In this document: positions 1 through 11,190 of the stretch, piece by piece
Numbering within the stretch: the first letter of the stretch is position 1
Layout of the letters: each line of letters opens with the position of its first letter
DNA from: Agelas oroides
Taxonomy: Eukaryota > Porifera > Demospongiae > Agelasida > Agelasidae
NCBI GenBank assembly: GCA_949130485.1
Contig: OX422202.1
Span: 4,743,292-4,807,291, forward strand
Length of the DNA: 64,000 bases
Direction: 5' to 3'
Made by a program: the position numbers and the translations under genes
Notes under the pieces: model-generated
What the model was told of the DNA's origin: nothing
The model's database searches: none
What the model saw: the letters and a program-made list of their open reading frames with translations, nothing else

Positions 1-3000
1 TCTCCTGTGCAAATAGCATGCAAGGTAGGCAACCTCAAGCTGGTTAAAGCACTTGCTTGCAAGAATGTAAATTGCATTGATGGAGATGGTGACACTCCAT
101 TACATCTGGCTTGCAGAGAGAAACATTTAGAAATTGTACAATTCTTAACTTTGGAAAAGCACTGCAGCCAAGAACTTCAGAATAAAAAAGGTGAACTTCC
201 CCTGCACGTTGCCTGCTCTCATGGATCACTAGAACTGGTAAAGCTGGTCAGTGACTGTTATATAAATACCTCAACAATGAATGGGGAAGAGACTCCAGTT
301 CACATAGCCTGTAGACATTCTCAAATTGAAACAGTTGAATACCTAACCCAAGAAAGACATTGTGACCTGAACAATGCAAACAGTGAGGGTGAACTACCTT
401 TGCATATTGCATGTGAGCAATCATGCTTGAAATTAGTGAAATTGGTCAGCAACTGTGATATCCATGCTCAGACAGAGAGTGGTTGTACACCAATGCACAT
501 AGCTTGCAAGAATAATGCTATAGAGATAGTCGAATACCTTGTTCAAGAAAAACAGTGTGAACCCAGCCAGCATCCTCAACTGTATGATGATCTACTCATA
601 CACTGTGCATGTGCTAATGGGAGTGCAAAACTTGTTAGGAAACTTGCAACTTCCACCAATGTGAACACGAGACACCCTTATGGTTGTAGCACATCCTGTG
701 ATACCACATCATACGATGAAGAAATGGGAAACACTCCCTTACATGAAGCTTGTACAAGTGCCAATGTTGAGGTTGTGGAACTTCTTGTTAATGAATTCCA
801 ATGTGATCAAAACATCCAGAATCCAGAGGGGGAGCTCCCACTACATATTGCTTGTTCCAAGGGGTCACTTGAAGTTATAGAACTAGTTAGCAACTGCAGT
901 GGGAACTGTCAGACAAAGTATGAGAAAAACACACCATTGCATATAGCATGTGAAAATGAAGCATTAGAAGTAGTGAAGTACTTGATTAAAATGAAAGACT
1001 GTGATGTGACACTTGCGAATGACATAGATGAAGTACCTTTACACATTGCTTGCAGGAAATCGTCTTTGGAAATGGTTCAGCTAGTCACCAATTCAGTTGT
1101 ACACAGTATAACAAACTATGATGGCAACACTCCACTGCATATTGCATGTGAACATGGTCAAGTAGAGTTTGTGAGGTACCTCACTGAGCAGTATATGTGT
1201 GATCCCACAATTGAAAACAGGTCAAACGAACTACCACTACATTATGCTTGCCAACATTCCTTGGAGATGGTAGAACTAGTGAGTGACTGTGACCTCGAAT
1301 CCAGGATCTCAGGTGGGGTAACACCTCTGCACATTGCTTGTCTGCATAGGAAGTTAGATATTGTGAGATATCTCATTGAGAGAAGGAAGTGCAGCCCAGA
1401 TTTAGAGACCAGTGATGGACTTACTTTGCTGGACTATGCATGTGGCAAAACAAGATATCACTATAATTTTTCTACCTACGCACCAGATCCAGGACAAGAG
1501 GATGAAGCAATGCAGGCACAAGCTGCAGTTGTAAAGTACCTGATCGACAAGTGTGACTATGATCCAGCAAATGTTCTATCCTTGTTTGTAAAAGCCTGTA
1601 AAGAGAACAATCTGAAAATTGCTAAGCTATTTTGCACTATTGCTGACATCATAAACTCTTCTGATACAGAAGGTAATACCCCCCTCCATATAGCCTGCAT
1701 GTATGAACATTTGGAACTTGTAAAGTTTCTGACTGAAGAAAGAAAATGCAACCAGAAAATCAACAATCAAGTTGGGAAACTGCCACTGCACATCGCTTGT
1801 GAACATGGCTCACTTGAAATAGTGAAACTAGTTAGCAACTGCAACATAAATGGTCAAACAACACTTGGAAACACACCATTGCACATAGCGTGTAAGCATG
1901 GAGAAACTTTGCTTGAGATAATGGAATTCCTGATTACACACAGCAGTTGTGATCAAACTATTCAAAACAAAGACGGAGAGCTATCTCTCCATATTGCTTG
2001 TGGCCAAAGATCTCTTGAAGTGGTGAAGTTATTCAGCAAATGTGATTTCAATGCTCAAACTAAACTTGGTAACACCCCATTGCACATAGCATGTAGGCAC
2101 AACAAAGTTGAAGTGGTACGATTCCTAACTGAGGAATGTGGATGTGATCAAACTATTCAAAACACAGATGGGGAACTGCCTCTGCACATTGCTTGCAAAC
2201 AAAAATCCCTTGAAGTGGTGACTCTAGTCAGCAACTGTGAAGTAAATATTCAGACAGTAAACAAACAAACACCATTACACATAGCTTGCAGATACCCTCA
2301 TCAAATTGATATTGCCCACTTCCTTGTTCATAGTAAAGGTGCAGATCCCAGCATTTTGGATGGAAGTGGACAATATCTTCTTCATGAAGCATGTACAAGT
2401 GGTAATCTTTCTTTGGTCAGGATTCTTGCTGCTAGCACCACTGTGAACAGTAGAGATAAAAATGGGAATACTCCACTGCATATTGCATGCAACAAAAAGC
2501 ACTTGGATATTGCAAAATTTCTGATTGAAGAGGCCCCAACTCAAATTAATACAAGTATTCAAAATCGCTGTGGAAATTTAGCTTTGCACATTGCTTGTGA
2601 AAAGCACTCATTAGGTTTGATAAAACTGGTGAGTAGCTGTACATGTGATCCAAATGTGAAAAATTGTGCAGGAAATACACCATTACATGTGGCCTGCAAG
2701 GAACGGGATGATGGGTGTGTGAAGTACCTAGTTGAAAAAAAGGGTTGTGATGTTTCTGTGCAGAATAATAATGGGGAACTTCCACTGCATATTGCTGCAG
2801 ATACATGGTCAATTAAAGCTGTGAAGTTGGTTGGGCATTGTGAAGTAAATTCCAGAGCATCATCTGGAGACACTCCTCTGCACATTGCCTGCAGGAAAGG
2901 TAATCCAAAGATTGTGCAATACTTACTGGAAGCATTGAAATGTGATCCCAACATTCAAAATGAAAATGAAGAATTGCCTCTACACATTGCTTGCTTACAG

Positions 3001-6000
3001 GCATCCCTGGAAATTGTGAAGCTAGTGAGCAATTGTGAAGCTGATATGCAAACATCAACTGGTGATACTCCATTACACTTAGCCTGTCGTACAGCTAGCT
3101 CTCAAAAGGCTTCATACCTTCTAAAACAAAAGCACTGCAATCCAGATATTCAAAATGCCATTGGAGAGACTCCTTTGCACATTGCTTGTCAGGAACAAGA
3201 CTTACAGACTGTGAAATTAATTGGAAAGTTTGCCCACAAGCCCAATTTGGCAACATTGTCTGGTGACACTCCACTACATGTAGCTTGCAAAAGTACAAAG
3301 AACATGCCACGGGTCTATATACACCAACCTCAAGATGTCCCCAGCAGGGATATTGTCCGATACCTTGTCATGACAAAGAAATGCAATCAGACAATTGCAA
3401 ACAATGAAGGAGAGCTCCCTCTTCACCTAGCATGCAAGTATTCAGTGAATCTGGATCTTGTAAAACTAGTCAGCAACTGCAACATTAACTCTAAAACAGT
3501 AGATGGAAACACCCCACTACACATAGCCTGTCAGGAGTACAAAATGGAAATTGTAAAGTACCTGACTGTGACTAAAATGTGTGACACTAACATACAAAAT
3601 CAGAAGGGAGTGTTGCCCCTGCACATAGCCTGTGCCAGGGGTGATCTAGAAATGGCAAAGCTGGTGTGCAAATGCAACATAAATGCAGTTACAGCTACTG
3701 GTAGTACCCCTCTTCATCTAGCTCTTTCTGGTTCATATCATGAAGATCTTATAAAATTCCTCATCTCCAAAGAAGATTGTGATTTAACACTTCAGAATGA
3801 TGGAGGGAAACTGCCATTACACTTTGCTTGTGAAAAATATTCAGAGAAAATTGTTAGACTTGTTGAAACATGTGATGTGAACACAAAGACATTAGCAGGA
3901 GATACTCCCTTGCACATTGTTTGCAGAAGAAACCATTACTTGTACTATGGTCAGAATGACAAAGAGGCAGAAGTACTGAAGATTGTTAAGTACTTAGTAA
4001 AAGAGAGACATTGTGACCTTACAATTTGGAACAATGAGAAAGAATTACCACTGCACATCGCTTGCCAGAATTGTTCCTTAGATGTTGTGAAGTTTGTCAG
4101 TGAGTGCAATGTAGAACTACAGACTGCGACTGGTGACACACCACTGCACTTAGCCTGCAAAAGAGGCATTCCAGATCTGGTAGAGTACCTCATCAAAGTA
4201 AAACGTTGCAATCCCAAAGCTCATAATAATGACGGTGAATTACCTTTGCACATTGCTTGTAAAGAACACTCTAAACTAGAGATGGTGAAATTACTTTGTG
4301 ACTGTGATGTGAACACCCAAACAATTCAGTCTGGAGATACACCACTGCATTATGCATGCATGCATGAGTATTGTGCAGAAGTGGTGAAATACCTTGTAGA
4401 AGTGGTGAAATACCTTGTAGAAGAGAAATTTGCCAATCTCTCCATACAGAACAATAATGGGCAGCTACCCCTGCACATAGCATGTTCCAGTAGGAATATA
4501 TCCCTCAAACTTGTAGAACTGCTCAGTAACTGTGATGCTGATTTTAACTGCAGAACGCTCACAGAAGACACTCCACTACATGAAGCCTGTAAGGTGGGCA
4601 ATTATTATTTTGTTGACAGGGCGAAAGTGGTTCAGTTTCTTTTAGAAAAAAAGCATTGTGATCCAAACTGTCAGAACAATACTGGAATGACTCCTCTCCA
4701 CTATGCCTGTAAGCAGAATGCAAGGGAAACAATACTATACCTACTTTCCACTGGAAAGGTCAGACCCTCCGTTACTGCAAAAAACGCTGATGGACAAACC
4801 CCAATAATGCTTACTGATGATGTTGAAATCATCAGAGAACTGCTGAAGCATGGGGCAGACCCTCACCCCTTGTACCAGAGGTATGAAAAGTTCTTCAAAG
4901 AGTACTCCTCGGAAACCCCACCTCCTACACCATTCAATGTTCTTGTTCTAGGAAATGCTTCCACAGGCAAGACTACCTTGATTGAATCACTCAAAGAAGA
5001 AGGGAGATTGGTTGTTCAGGATACAAATCCTGATGCACACACAGCTGGTATCATTCCCAATCGTTTTGAAAGCAAGGAGTATGGTCTTGTTACTTTCTAT
5101 GACTTTGCAGGCCAGCATGAGTACTATGCAGGTCACGAGGCAGTGATTCGAACCATTGTAAGAAGCACTCCCCCAGCCATTGTACTGCTTGTCAACATCA
5201 GTGAAAGTGAAGAAAATATCAAGCAGAAAGTACTATACTGGTTGTCATTTATAAATAACCAGTTCCCCTTGGTTACAAGGAACCCACATCTTATCATAAC
5301 AGGAAGCCATGCTGATATAGTAGCAGATCCTCCTTATACTAAGATGAAATGTATAGTTGATTCAATTGAAAGTCAGCTTGAACAATCCATTGCAAAGTTT
5401 GTTGCCTTCATTACAATGGACTGTCGTTTCTCTGACTCCAAAGGGATAAGTACCCTTCGTCAGAACTTGAAGAAGAGTTCTATAGAGTTAAAAGATCATG
5501 GAGTGATGAATTTTATGTCCCACTGCTTCCATGTCTATCTTCTGGAGGACTTTAAAGATCATCCAGCAGTGTCACTCAGCCAAATCACTAGCCGTCTGCT
5601 TCAAAAGCAAAAGTCTGAGGATCACACTTACCCATCATACTCCTCTCATTACCATCAACGATATTATCAAACTGAATCTACACTTGAAGATAACAGGCCC
5701 AAAAGACTGTTGCCAACAAAACCTTCAGAGATAGACAGCATTCTTGAAGAACTTAGCGAGAAGGGTCATGTCATGTTTTTGAAGAGTTCCCGTAGACGAT
5801 CCAGTTGGGTCATTTTGAACAAAGAAGCTTTACTTGGAGACATAAATGGGACAGTTTTTGCTCCAAAAGGCTTTAAACAGCACAAAGAGCTTGCATCTAA
5901 TTCCAGCACTGGTGTGGTTCCCTTCTCCACAATCGCTAGGCGTTTCCCCAAGTTTGACCCTAATATGATTGTTACCTTTCTTTCACATCTTGAATTCTGC

Positions 6001-6912
6001 CATATCATTGCTGATGAAGAAGTATTGAACCTCATTGGAGGCAAACCACCCCATCCTACTAATAGAAGTGCCTCTTTGGAGCCATATTTCCTTTTTCCTC
6101 ACTTAGTTAGCATTGACCACCCACAGAACATTTGGAGGGTTGATGATAGCTCTGAATACAACTGTGGCTGGCTCCTTTGGTGCTCAGAGGATCACCATTT
6201 CTTCACATCACGATTTCTTCAGGTTATTCTCCTACGGCTAGCTTTCTCATTTGCTCTTGATATTCATATCAAAAAGCACAGAGATCACCCAGCTATCCAG
6301 CGCCGTTGTTCCATTTGGAAGAATGGAATCTCATGGTTGAATGAAGATGGCATAGATGTGTTAGTTGAAGTGAGAGAACAGAACCAAATTATAGCAGTCA
6401 TGATGTGCTGTGACAAAGTGTCAGAAACAAGAATTGAATGCATTCACCTGCGATCATTGGTTATTCAGAAGATTCTGAAGATGAAAGAGGAGTTCTGTTC
6501 TAAAGTTTCAACTAAAGAAGCCTTCATCAATCCAGATGAATTGCAGTATCCCCTGAGATCTCTAAAAGACTTAACACTCTTTAGCTTGAGTGATGTGGCC
6601 AGGTCAGTCATCAATAAAAAGCATTTTGTCATCTGCAGTGATGGTTGTTGTCGCCTGAAGCTTGAGAATCTGTTACTCTTTGAGCCCTATGCTGATCTTG
6701 GAGAGAATATCCTCAAGGAGCTTTTTGATGAGGAAAAGAAAGATACAGAAGTGACAGATGAACTTCTGAATTGTATTGCAAATGAGATTGTTAGAAAAAA
6801 GACTCTGAATACATTGACTACAAAAAAGAATGCTTTCTGCAACTGTTTGATCCCCATCCTGCATCACTCTATAAAGGGGCATCAAAGGACCCAATTTATC
6901 AACTGGTACTAA
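1..6912 (+). CDS. Giant ankyrin-repeat / Roc-like GTPase / COR-like protein (5' partial)
   Basis: The frame is open from the first base, so the true start lies outside the window. Counting from base 1, residues up to about 1615 are more than 40 ankyrin repeats with recurring TPLHIAC and ELPLHIAC cores. A Roc/Ras-like GTPase follows: P-loop GNASTGKT at about residue 1651, DFAGQ (G3) at about 1701, and a GSHAD G4-like motif at about 1768. The next ~250 residues resemble the winged-helix COR region. This architecture is known from ROCO-type signalling and innate-immunity-like proteins, which are cytoplasmic scaffolds and GTP switches; the role here is inferred. The annotated stop is probably premature, because an adjacent frame continues with a death-fold-like tail (see 6801-7040). 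Nearly every repeat has a Cys in PLHIAC, so the repeats are homogeneous. The repeats and P-loop are certain; the COR assignment is likely. Confidence 0.92.
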   Translation, partial: SPVQIACKVGNLKLVKALACKNVNCIDGDGDTPLHLACREKHLEIVQFLTLEKHCSQELQNKKGELPLHVACSHGSLELVKLVSDCYINTSTMNGEETPVHIACRHSQIETVEYLTQERHCDLNNANSEGELPLHIACEQSCLKLVKLVSNCDIHAQTESGCTPMHIACKNNAIEIVEYLVQEKQCEPSQHPQLYDDLLIHCACANGSAKLVRKLATSTNVNTRHPYGCSTSCDTTSYDEEMGNTPLHEACTSANVEVVELLVNEFQCDQNIQNPEGELPLHIACSKGSLEVIELVSNCSGNCQTKYEKNTPLHIACENEALEVVKYLIKMKDCDVTLANDIDEVPLHIACRKSSLEMVQLVTNSVVHSITNYDGNTPLHIACEHGQVEFVRYLTEQYMCDPTIENRSNELPLHYACQHSLEMVELVSDCDLESRISGGVTPLHIACLHRKLDIVRYLIERRKCSPDLETSDGLTLLDYACGKTRYHYNFSTYAPDPGQEDEAMQAQAAVVKYLIDKCDYDPANVLSLFVKACKENNLKIAKLFCTIADIINSSDTEGNTPLHIACMYEHLELVKFLTEERKCNQKINNQVGKLPLHIACEHGSLEIVKLVSNCNINGQTTLGNTPLHIACKHGETLLEIMEFLITHSSCDQTIQNKDGELSLHIACGQRSLEVVKLFSKCDFNAQTKLGNTPLHIACRHNKVEVVRFLTEECGCDQTIQNTDGELPLHIACKQKSLEVVTLVSNCEVNIQTVNKQTPLHIACRYPHQIDIAHFLVHSKGADPSILDGSGQYLLHEACTSGNLSLVRILAASTTVNSRDKNGNTPLHIACNKKHLDIAKFLIEEAPTQINTSIQNRCGNLALHIACEKHSLGLIKLVSSCTCDPNVKNCAGNTPLHVACKERDDGCVKYLVEKKGCDVSVQNNNGELPLHIAADTWSIKAVKLVGHCEVNSRASSGDTPLHIACRKGNPKIVQYLLEALKCDPNIQNENEELPLHIACLQASLEIVKLVSNCEADMQTSTGDTPLHLACRTASSQKASYLLKQKHCNPDIQNAIGETPLHIACQEQDLQTVKLIGKFAHKPNLATLSGDTPLHVACKSTKNMPRVYIHQPQDVPSRDIVRYLVMTKKCNQTIANNEGELPLHLACKYSVNLDLVKLVSNCNINSKTVDGNTPLHIACQEYKMEIVKYLTVTKMCDTNIQNQKGVLPLHIACARGDLEMAKLVCKCNINAVTATGSTPLHLALSGSYHEDLIKFLISKEDCDLTLQNDGGKLPLHFACEKYSEKIVRLVETCDVNTKTLAGDTPLHIVCRRNHYLYYGQNDKEAEVLKIVKYLVKERHCDLTIWNNEKELPLHIACQNCSLDVVKFVSECNVELQTATGDTPLHLACKRGIPDLVEYLIKVKRCNPKAHNNDGELPLHIACKEHSKLEMVKLLCDCDVNTQTIQSGDTPLHYACMHEYCAEVVKYLVEVVKYLVEEKFANLSIQNNNGQLPLHIACSSRNISLKLVELLSNCDADFNCRTLTEDTPLHEACKVGNYYFVDRAKVVQFLLEKKHCDPNCQNNTGMTPLHYACKQNARETILYLLSTGKVRPSVTAKNADGQTPIMLTDDVEIIRELLKHGADPHPLYQRYEKFFKEYSSETPPPTPFNVLVLGNASTGKTTLIESLKEEGRLVVQDTNPDAHTAGIIPNRFESKEYGLVTFYDFAGQHEYYAGHEAVIRTIVRSTPPAIVLLVNISESEENIKQKVLYWLSFINNQFPLVTRNPHLIITGSHADIVADPPYTKMKCIVDSIESQLEQSIAKFVAFITMDCRFSDSKGISTLRQNLKKSSIELKDHGVMNFMSHCFHVYLLEDFKDHPAVSLSQITSRLLQKQKSEDHTYPSYSSHYHQRYYQTESTLEDNRPKRLLPTKPSEIDSILEELSEKGHVMFLKSSRRRSSWVILNKEALLGDINGTVFAPKGFKQHKELASNSSTGVVPFSTIARRFPKFDPNMIVTFLSHLEFCHIIADEEVLNLIGGKPPHPTNRSASLEPYFLFPHLVSIDHPQNIWRVDDSSEYNCGWLLWCSEDHHFFTSRFLQVILLRLAFSFALDIHIKKHRDHPAIQRRCSIWKNGISWLNEDGIDVLVEVREQNQIIAVMMCCDKVSETRIECIHLRSLVIQKILKMKEEFCSKVSTKEAFINPDELQYPLRSLKDLTLFSLSDVARSVINKKHFVICSDGCCRLKLENLLLFEPYADLGENILKELFDEEKKDTEVTDELLNCIANEIVRKKTLNTLTTKKNAFCNCLIPILHHSIKGHQRTQFINWY

Positions 6913-7040
6913 TTTTCCAGCATTGGAGAGATCGTAGTAAAGATCGAAGTCACGAAGGCCTAAGGAAAAACATTGATGAATACAGTGTCTTCTGTGGAAG
7001 AAACCCTCTGGTGAGATTTTCTCATCCTATATTATCTTAA
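6801..7040 (+). CDS. Out-of-frame death-fold-like C-terminus of the ankyrin-GTPase gene
   Basis: A frame one base off the main ORF opens just after the A6 run at 6795-6800 and runs to a stop at 7038-7040. It reads LQLFDPHPASLYKGASKDP, then a QHWRDRSKD segment, then YSVFCGRNPL. The spacing (DP..Q...IFQHW...L...L..Y) is what one expects of a death-domain-type helical bundle. The main frame over the same bases is non-descript and ends at 6912. A single missing A in the A6 run would join the two. A GTGAGA splice-donor-like sequence after codon CTG at about 7011 suggests a further exon may exist. Death-fold identity is inferred from pattern only. Confidence 0.6.
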   Translation, partial: DSEYIDYKKECFLQLFDPHPASLYKGASKDPIYQLVLIFQHWRDRSKDRSHEGLRKNIDEYSVFCGRNPLVRFSHPILS

Positions 7041-8189
7041 CAACTGTGTGGACATTCACTGTGTTGAAATGAATAGAGAACCTGAATTTAGGCACCCTTA
7101 ACTTTTTGACTTAGGTACCTACATCCAAATTAGTTCCATGCAGGATTATGGTACTAAAATTGAGGTCCAACATTAGAAGAGAATTTTAATCCTTGCAAAA
7201 ACATATCATGCATGTTTCTCAAATTGCACTACACAGAACATACTGTCTTTGAATGCATACTCTAGATATTTGGCTGCTTTGACCCCAACACCTTCTTGCT
7301 ACGTGTTTGTTACTTGGTTGACCTCAAGTGTTATATAACTACCAAGCATTCTAAGAGCAGGATTAAGCTTGCAGTTCATATTTATCTGGTATAAGAGTTT
7401 GTAGTTAGCTGTTAATAATTAATGCAGTTATCAATCTGTTTCTCCAACTCAGGAGCTGGAATGTATACAGTGACGGCAAGATGTTAGTACCATAACAGAG
7501 CAAAACGTTTAGATTTATGTGGTTTCTGTACATGATTAATAGGTAGACTATCAGTCAGTGGATCTCATTTTTAAAAAACCCGTTATAATTGCTGGAATAC
7601 CATTTACTACGGACTAGCTTCGAAACTCCTATTAGTTGTGTTTTGTATAGCATCATTGTATCACTAGGTGGTAGCTACGTACCTTCAATGTATGTTTTGT
7701 TGCTGTTAAACAGATTTTGCTGCACAACTTTCTAATTGAGTTCTATTTCTCTCCAGTGAAAGATGACCCATTCATGAGATTAGATCAACTTTATGAGGTC
7801 AACTTTCACAAGAACAAAGGAACACAAGATCAGCAGTAGCTATATTTCCTAGAATCAGGAGCGGCATATATATACGTATAGTAATAGACCAGTTTCTGTC
7901 AAGTGATATCTGAGAGTGAGTCACTTGGCCCAGTGGAGGAGAGCTGTGGGGAGGTAGTAGAGCTAGGTGAGCTGGAGTCTGTTCTCCTCAGCTGAACAGC
8001 TGTGCACAAATAGTCTTGTTCCCAGATCTTTTCATTCAGTGTGTGTATTTGTGTGTGATCGTACTCAGACCCTCTGAGCTGGAGTGTTAGACTGCTCAGC
8101 TTAGTGTTTATGATGGAGGTTGTGTTCCCAGATTCTTTCATCTACTGCTTATACTGTTTCCAATGAACTCTTCCTTCCTGTATGCGATA
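7041..8189. other. Gene-free 3' flank
   Basis: No reading frame with convincing codon content was seen. The stretch is AT-rich, with a short TATATATACGTATA tract near 7867. Two weak direct repeats beginning GTTCCCAGAT lie at about 8018 and 8128. Confidence 0.5.
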
Positions 8190-8419
8190 TACCGTAATCT
8201 CTCGAAAATAGGCCCAGTAAGCTGTTATTGCATAAGTAAGGGCATAACAGAAGAGGCATTGCAGAATCACTGCATGCGTACATAACTAGGGCTAGGATAA
8301 CTGTGTGTGAGGTGGGTGCATTTTCAAGAGAAATGTCACAACTCTCGAAAATACACCCACCCCCCTTTGAGGAGAAACTTAAGTTCATTGCCCATGGGCA
8401 TTTTCTCGAGATTACGGTA
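8190..8419. mobile_element. MITE with CCGTAATCTC ends and TA target site
   Basis: The left end reads TACCGTAATCTCTCGAAAAT and the right end is its approximate reverse complement, ATTTTCTCGAGATTACGGTA. Both ends abut TA, giving a 230-bp element with ~20-bp inverted termini and a TA duplication, as in Tc1/mariner-like MITEs. The small frames inside it are not genes. Confidence 0.7.
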
Positions 8420-9130
8420 CTGAAATCTGTCTGTGCAGGAGTTGGGTTGGGTTTGGGAGTGACATTAGTACATGTGCTACTTTATGGAGCCTACATGACT
8501 AGTAGTTTGTCTAGGTTAGCCTGTGCTGGTGATTGTGATAAAGCAAAAGTGAGGTCATAGCTAAAATCATAATTTGTCTGACAGAATCATTCTTCTGAAC
8601 TTTCTCGACTATCCTTGTAATGGGTGAACACAAGAGCGTGGGAGCTACTGCAAACCATAGCTACATACACATTGATGAGGATAAAGAATCACTCTCTCTT
8701 TATATCCTACCTTTGCCACAAAGCATAACGTTTCACCGGAATCTTTTAATTTCACTTACAATTTGGGCCCCTCACTGTAAAGCCTGTACCACAGTTGTAG
8801 AGTAGAGAAATATTGACCTGAAATATGCACATGCACCGTAACATCTAGATCGACTATCATAGGACTGTATGCTTGTATCCTTATTGTCCCTTCCTTGATA
8901 GCTGTGACACTATATCTTACTGCTACAGCACATGTACTGCAGTGTGAATATTATCATAATGACTGTGTAGGAAATCTTCATACCAATACCAACCAACCAA
9001 CCACGAATTTTGATAACATATCACATGACCACGAAGTAGTCAGGGAGGTCAATCTCTTAGTCAGCGGTGGCAGACAGTTATTTACCTGAGTGGTTTCTTA
9101 GTGTTTAGTTCAATGATACAGTAGTAGCTA
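8420..9130. other. Gene-free interval
   Basis: No coding exon was recognised on either strand. There is a short CCAACCAACCAACC run near 8989. Confidence 0.45.
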
Positions 9131-9182
9131 GTTTCAAAATGTTTGAGGAAGAAAGTGAAAGATCCAAAGATCCAAAGAAGCC

Positions 9183-10055
9183 ATGAAAACAGCATGTGAG
9201 AAAGGTGATTTTGAGAAAGTTTTTGAATTGATTAAAGCTGGTCAGGACCCAAGACACGCCATGTCAGGGAAAAAAAAAAATGAAAGCCTCTCCACTATGC
9301 TGCATTCTATGGTAGCCCGGAGGTGGTGAGAACATTAGTCGAAGTGTATGGCTGTAACCCACAGAGTAGGGATTATAACAGCTACACTTCACTACATTAT
9401 GTTTACTATGATGGTCACAAAAATGTGACCCAAGTGTTAAAGGCCATAATTTCATTTCACTTGCATGCATGAAGTGCCAGCTACTCACATTGTGCATTTG
9501 TTTGAGTGGTACAGCTCATTGAGGTGTAAAAAAACAAACAAAAAAAAACTGGCAACAACAACAACAAAAAAAACACTGGTGGTCATTGCTGAGTTCCTCC
9601 TCACTGAGGGTGGATGTAATGTAACAGGGTCCAAAAAGCATGCTCACCCTCTAGTTGTGCATTTATCCTGCAGGTATGGGACAGTTGAGTTTGTGCGGTT
9701 TCTTATTGAGCAGAGAAACTATGATCCAAACAGCCAAAATAAAGACAAAGACACTCCAGTACATCTAGCATCCAAATATGGCCATGTGGAGATCCTGAGG
9801 TACTTAGTGGAAGTACAATATTGTAGTCTAATGTAGCGAAACAAAGATGGAAACACCCCATTGCACCTGGCTTGTGTATTCCCCCATTTAGAGACCATAA
9901 AGTATCTTGTGGAGAAGCAACAGGACCTTATTATGGTAGTTAACCATGACAAAGCACTACCTGTACATGTTGCATGCTGTCAAGGTTCACTAGAAATAGT
10001 TAAAATTGTCACTTCTGCCTTATATGTTACTGCAAAAGCCCATTGTGATATCTAA
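9183..10055 (+). pseudogene. Ankyrin-repeat pseudogene
   Basis: The ankyrin frame begins MKTACEKGDFEKVFELIKAG at 9183. It shifts frame inside an 11-A run near 9270-9280 and continues as PLHYAAFYGSPEVVRTLVE. It is interrupted by a low-complexity AAC/A-rich insert near 9530-9575 and resumes with FVRFLIEQRNYDPNSQNKD. It meets an in-frame TAG at 9834-9836 and resumes in the same frame as NKDGNTPLHLACVFPHLETI up to 10055. Repeat wording is close to the giant gene at the start of the window, so it is probably a decayed paralogue or partial duplicate. Two separate disabling changes plus the insert make it a pseudogene unless the sequence is in error. Confidence 0.8.
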
Positions 10056-10196
10056 CCATTTGTCTTGAGAACGGAAATCTCTAGCCATTACCAGTTGTCC
10101 AGCTGAAAATTGTCTGAATCGAGAGTGTTGGTCATGGTGTTTCTTCTGAGTAGCCTGTTTAGTATTGGCGACGAAGGTCGTGGATTACTGCTCATA

Positions 10197-10443
10197 ATGG
10201 CAACTCGTACCTTCGGAACTCTCAAAGAATTTGACCCTGATGCAGAATCTATCAAGACTTACCTCGACCGTGTCGAACTGTACTTCACAGCAAACTCTGT
10301 AGTTGCCGCCAAGCAAGTACCCATTCTCCTGAGCGCGATCGGCTCATCTACTTACACTCTCCTCAGCGACCTCCTCGCATCCTATGCTCCGAAAGAAAAG
10401 TCCCTGGCCGAAATCACCGCTGCTTTACGAAAGGGAGGCTGTC
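10197..10443 (+). pseudogene. LTR-retrotransposon gag N-terminus, truncated
   Basis: The frame starts MATRTFGTLKEFDPDAESI and continues through YLDRVELYFTANSV to ITAALRKG. This is the usual opening of metazoan Ty3/gypsy-type gag proteins (capsid-like domain). Just upstream is ATTGGCGACGAAGG, typical of the leader between primer-binding site and gag in such elements. After about 82 residues similarity stops and the frame runs into unrelated sequence ending at 10511. No LTRs, protease or reverse transcriptase are attached, so this is an orphan fragment. CpG content is higher than in its surroundings. Confidence 0.7.
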
Positions 10444-10583
10444 TTTTCACCCAATCCCATGCGGATCACGTGATATATAGGCCTACACTAGGACGAAAGG
10501 TCGATCATTGATGATTATGTGTTGACATTGCGCTTGCGAAAGGCAGAAGGTGCGTGTTCCCCTTGACAGGTAAGATAGCCTTT

Positions 10584-11082
10584 AACACATTATTTTTTGT
10601 ACCGTCCCATTCTCTTTTGCACAATTTTTGATATTTTGTGCAAAATCTTTAGCAAAGTGCAAAGAGTTAAGTAAAAATCTTCTAAATATTTAGCGTGCTG
10701 CCTAAATTTAGGCAGCACATCATCCAAAATTTTATCAATAAATGCCTGTAGATTTGCATTATTTTGCTTCAAAATTGATGAGATGCCTAAATTTAGGCAG
10801 GGCACATTTATGTGCACCATTTAGACTACCTCCATAGCATGGCTGCCTAAATTTAGGCAGGCACTGCTAAAGATTAGCTGAAACTGAAGACCTTATAAAT
10901 TATGGCTGCCTAAATTTAGGCATCCTTATGTACTTAAAATTTGCCCAAAGTGCCTAAATTTAGGCAGCTTCACTAAAGATTTGAACAAATCAAGCCATTA
11001 ATGGAGAAAAATCCTAAACATTTAGAGAAATAAGATCAAATTCCTGCAAAAGAGAATGGGACGATAAAAAAGATAATGTGTT
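10584..11082. mobile_element. MITE carrying five copies of a 16-bp palindrome
   Basis: The termini are imperfect inverted repeats of ~38 bp: AACACATTAT and CCCATTCTCTTTTGCA on the left match the reverse complement on the right. Inside, the palindrome TGCCTAAATTTAGGCA occurs five times (about 10699, 10784, 10844, 10907, 10951). The first copy is extended to a perfect 24-bp palindrome at 10695-10718. Nothing in it is coding. Regular internal palindromes are unusual for a MITE and may be protein-binding or cruciform sites. Confidence 0.75.
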
Positions 11083-11190
11083 CTTTATAGATTTAGTGAT
11101 ATTTAGTCATGTACGTATAAATGAAAGAGGGTAGCTGATTGGATATACTGGGATGGGGACATTGAAGGATGAAAGTGGCCAGATCATGTT

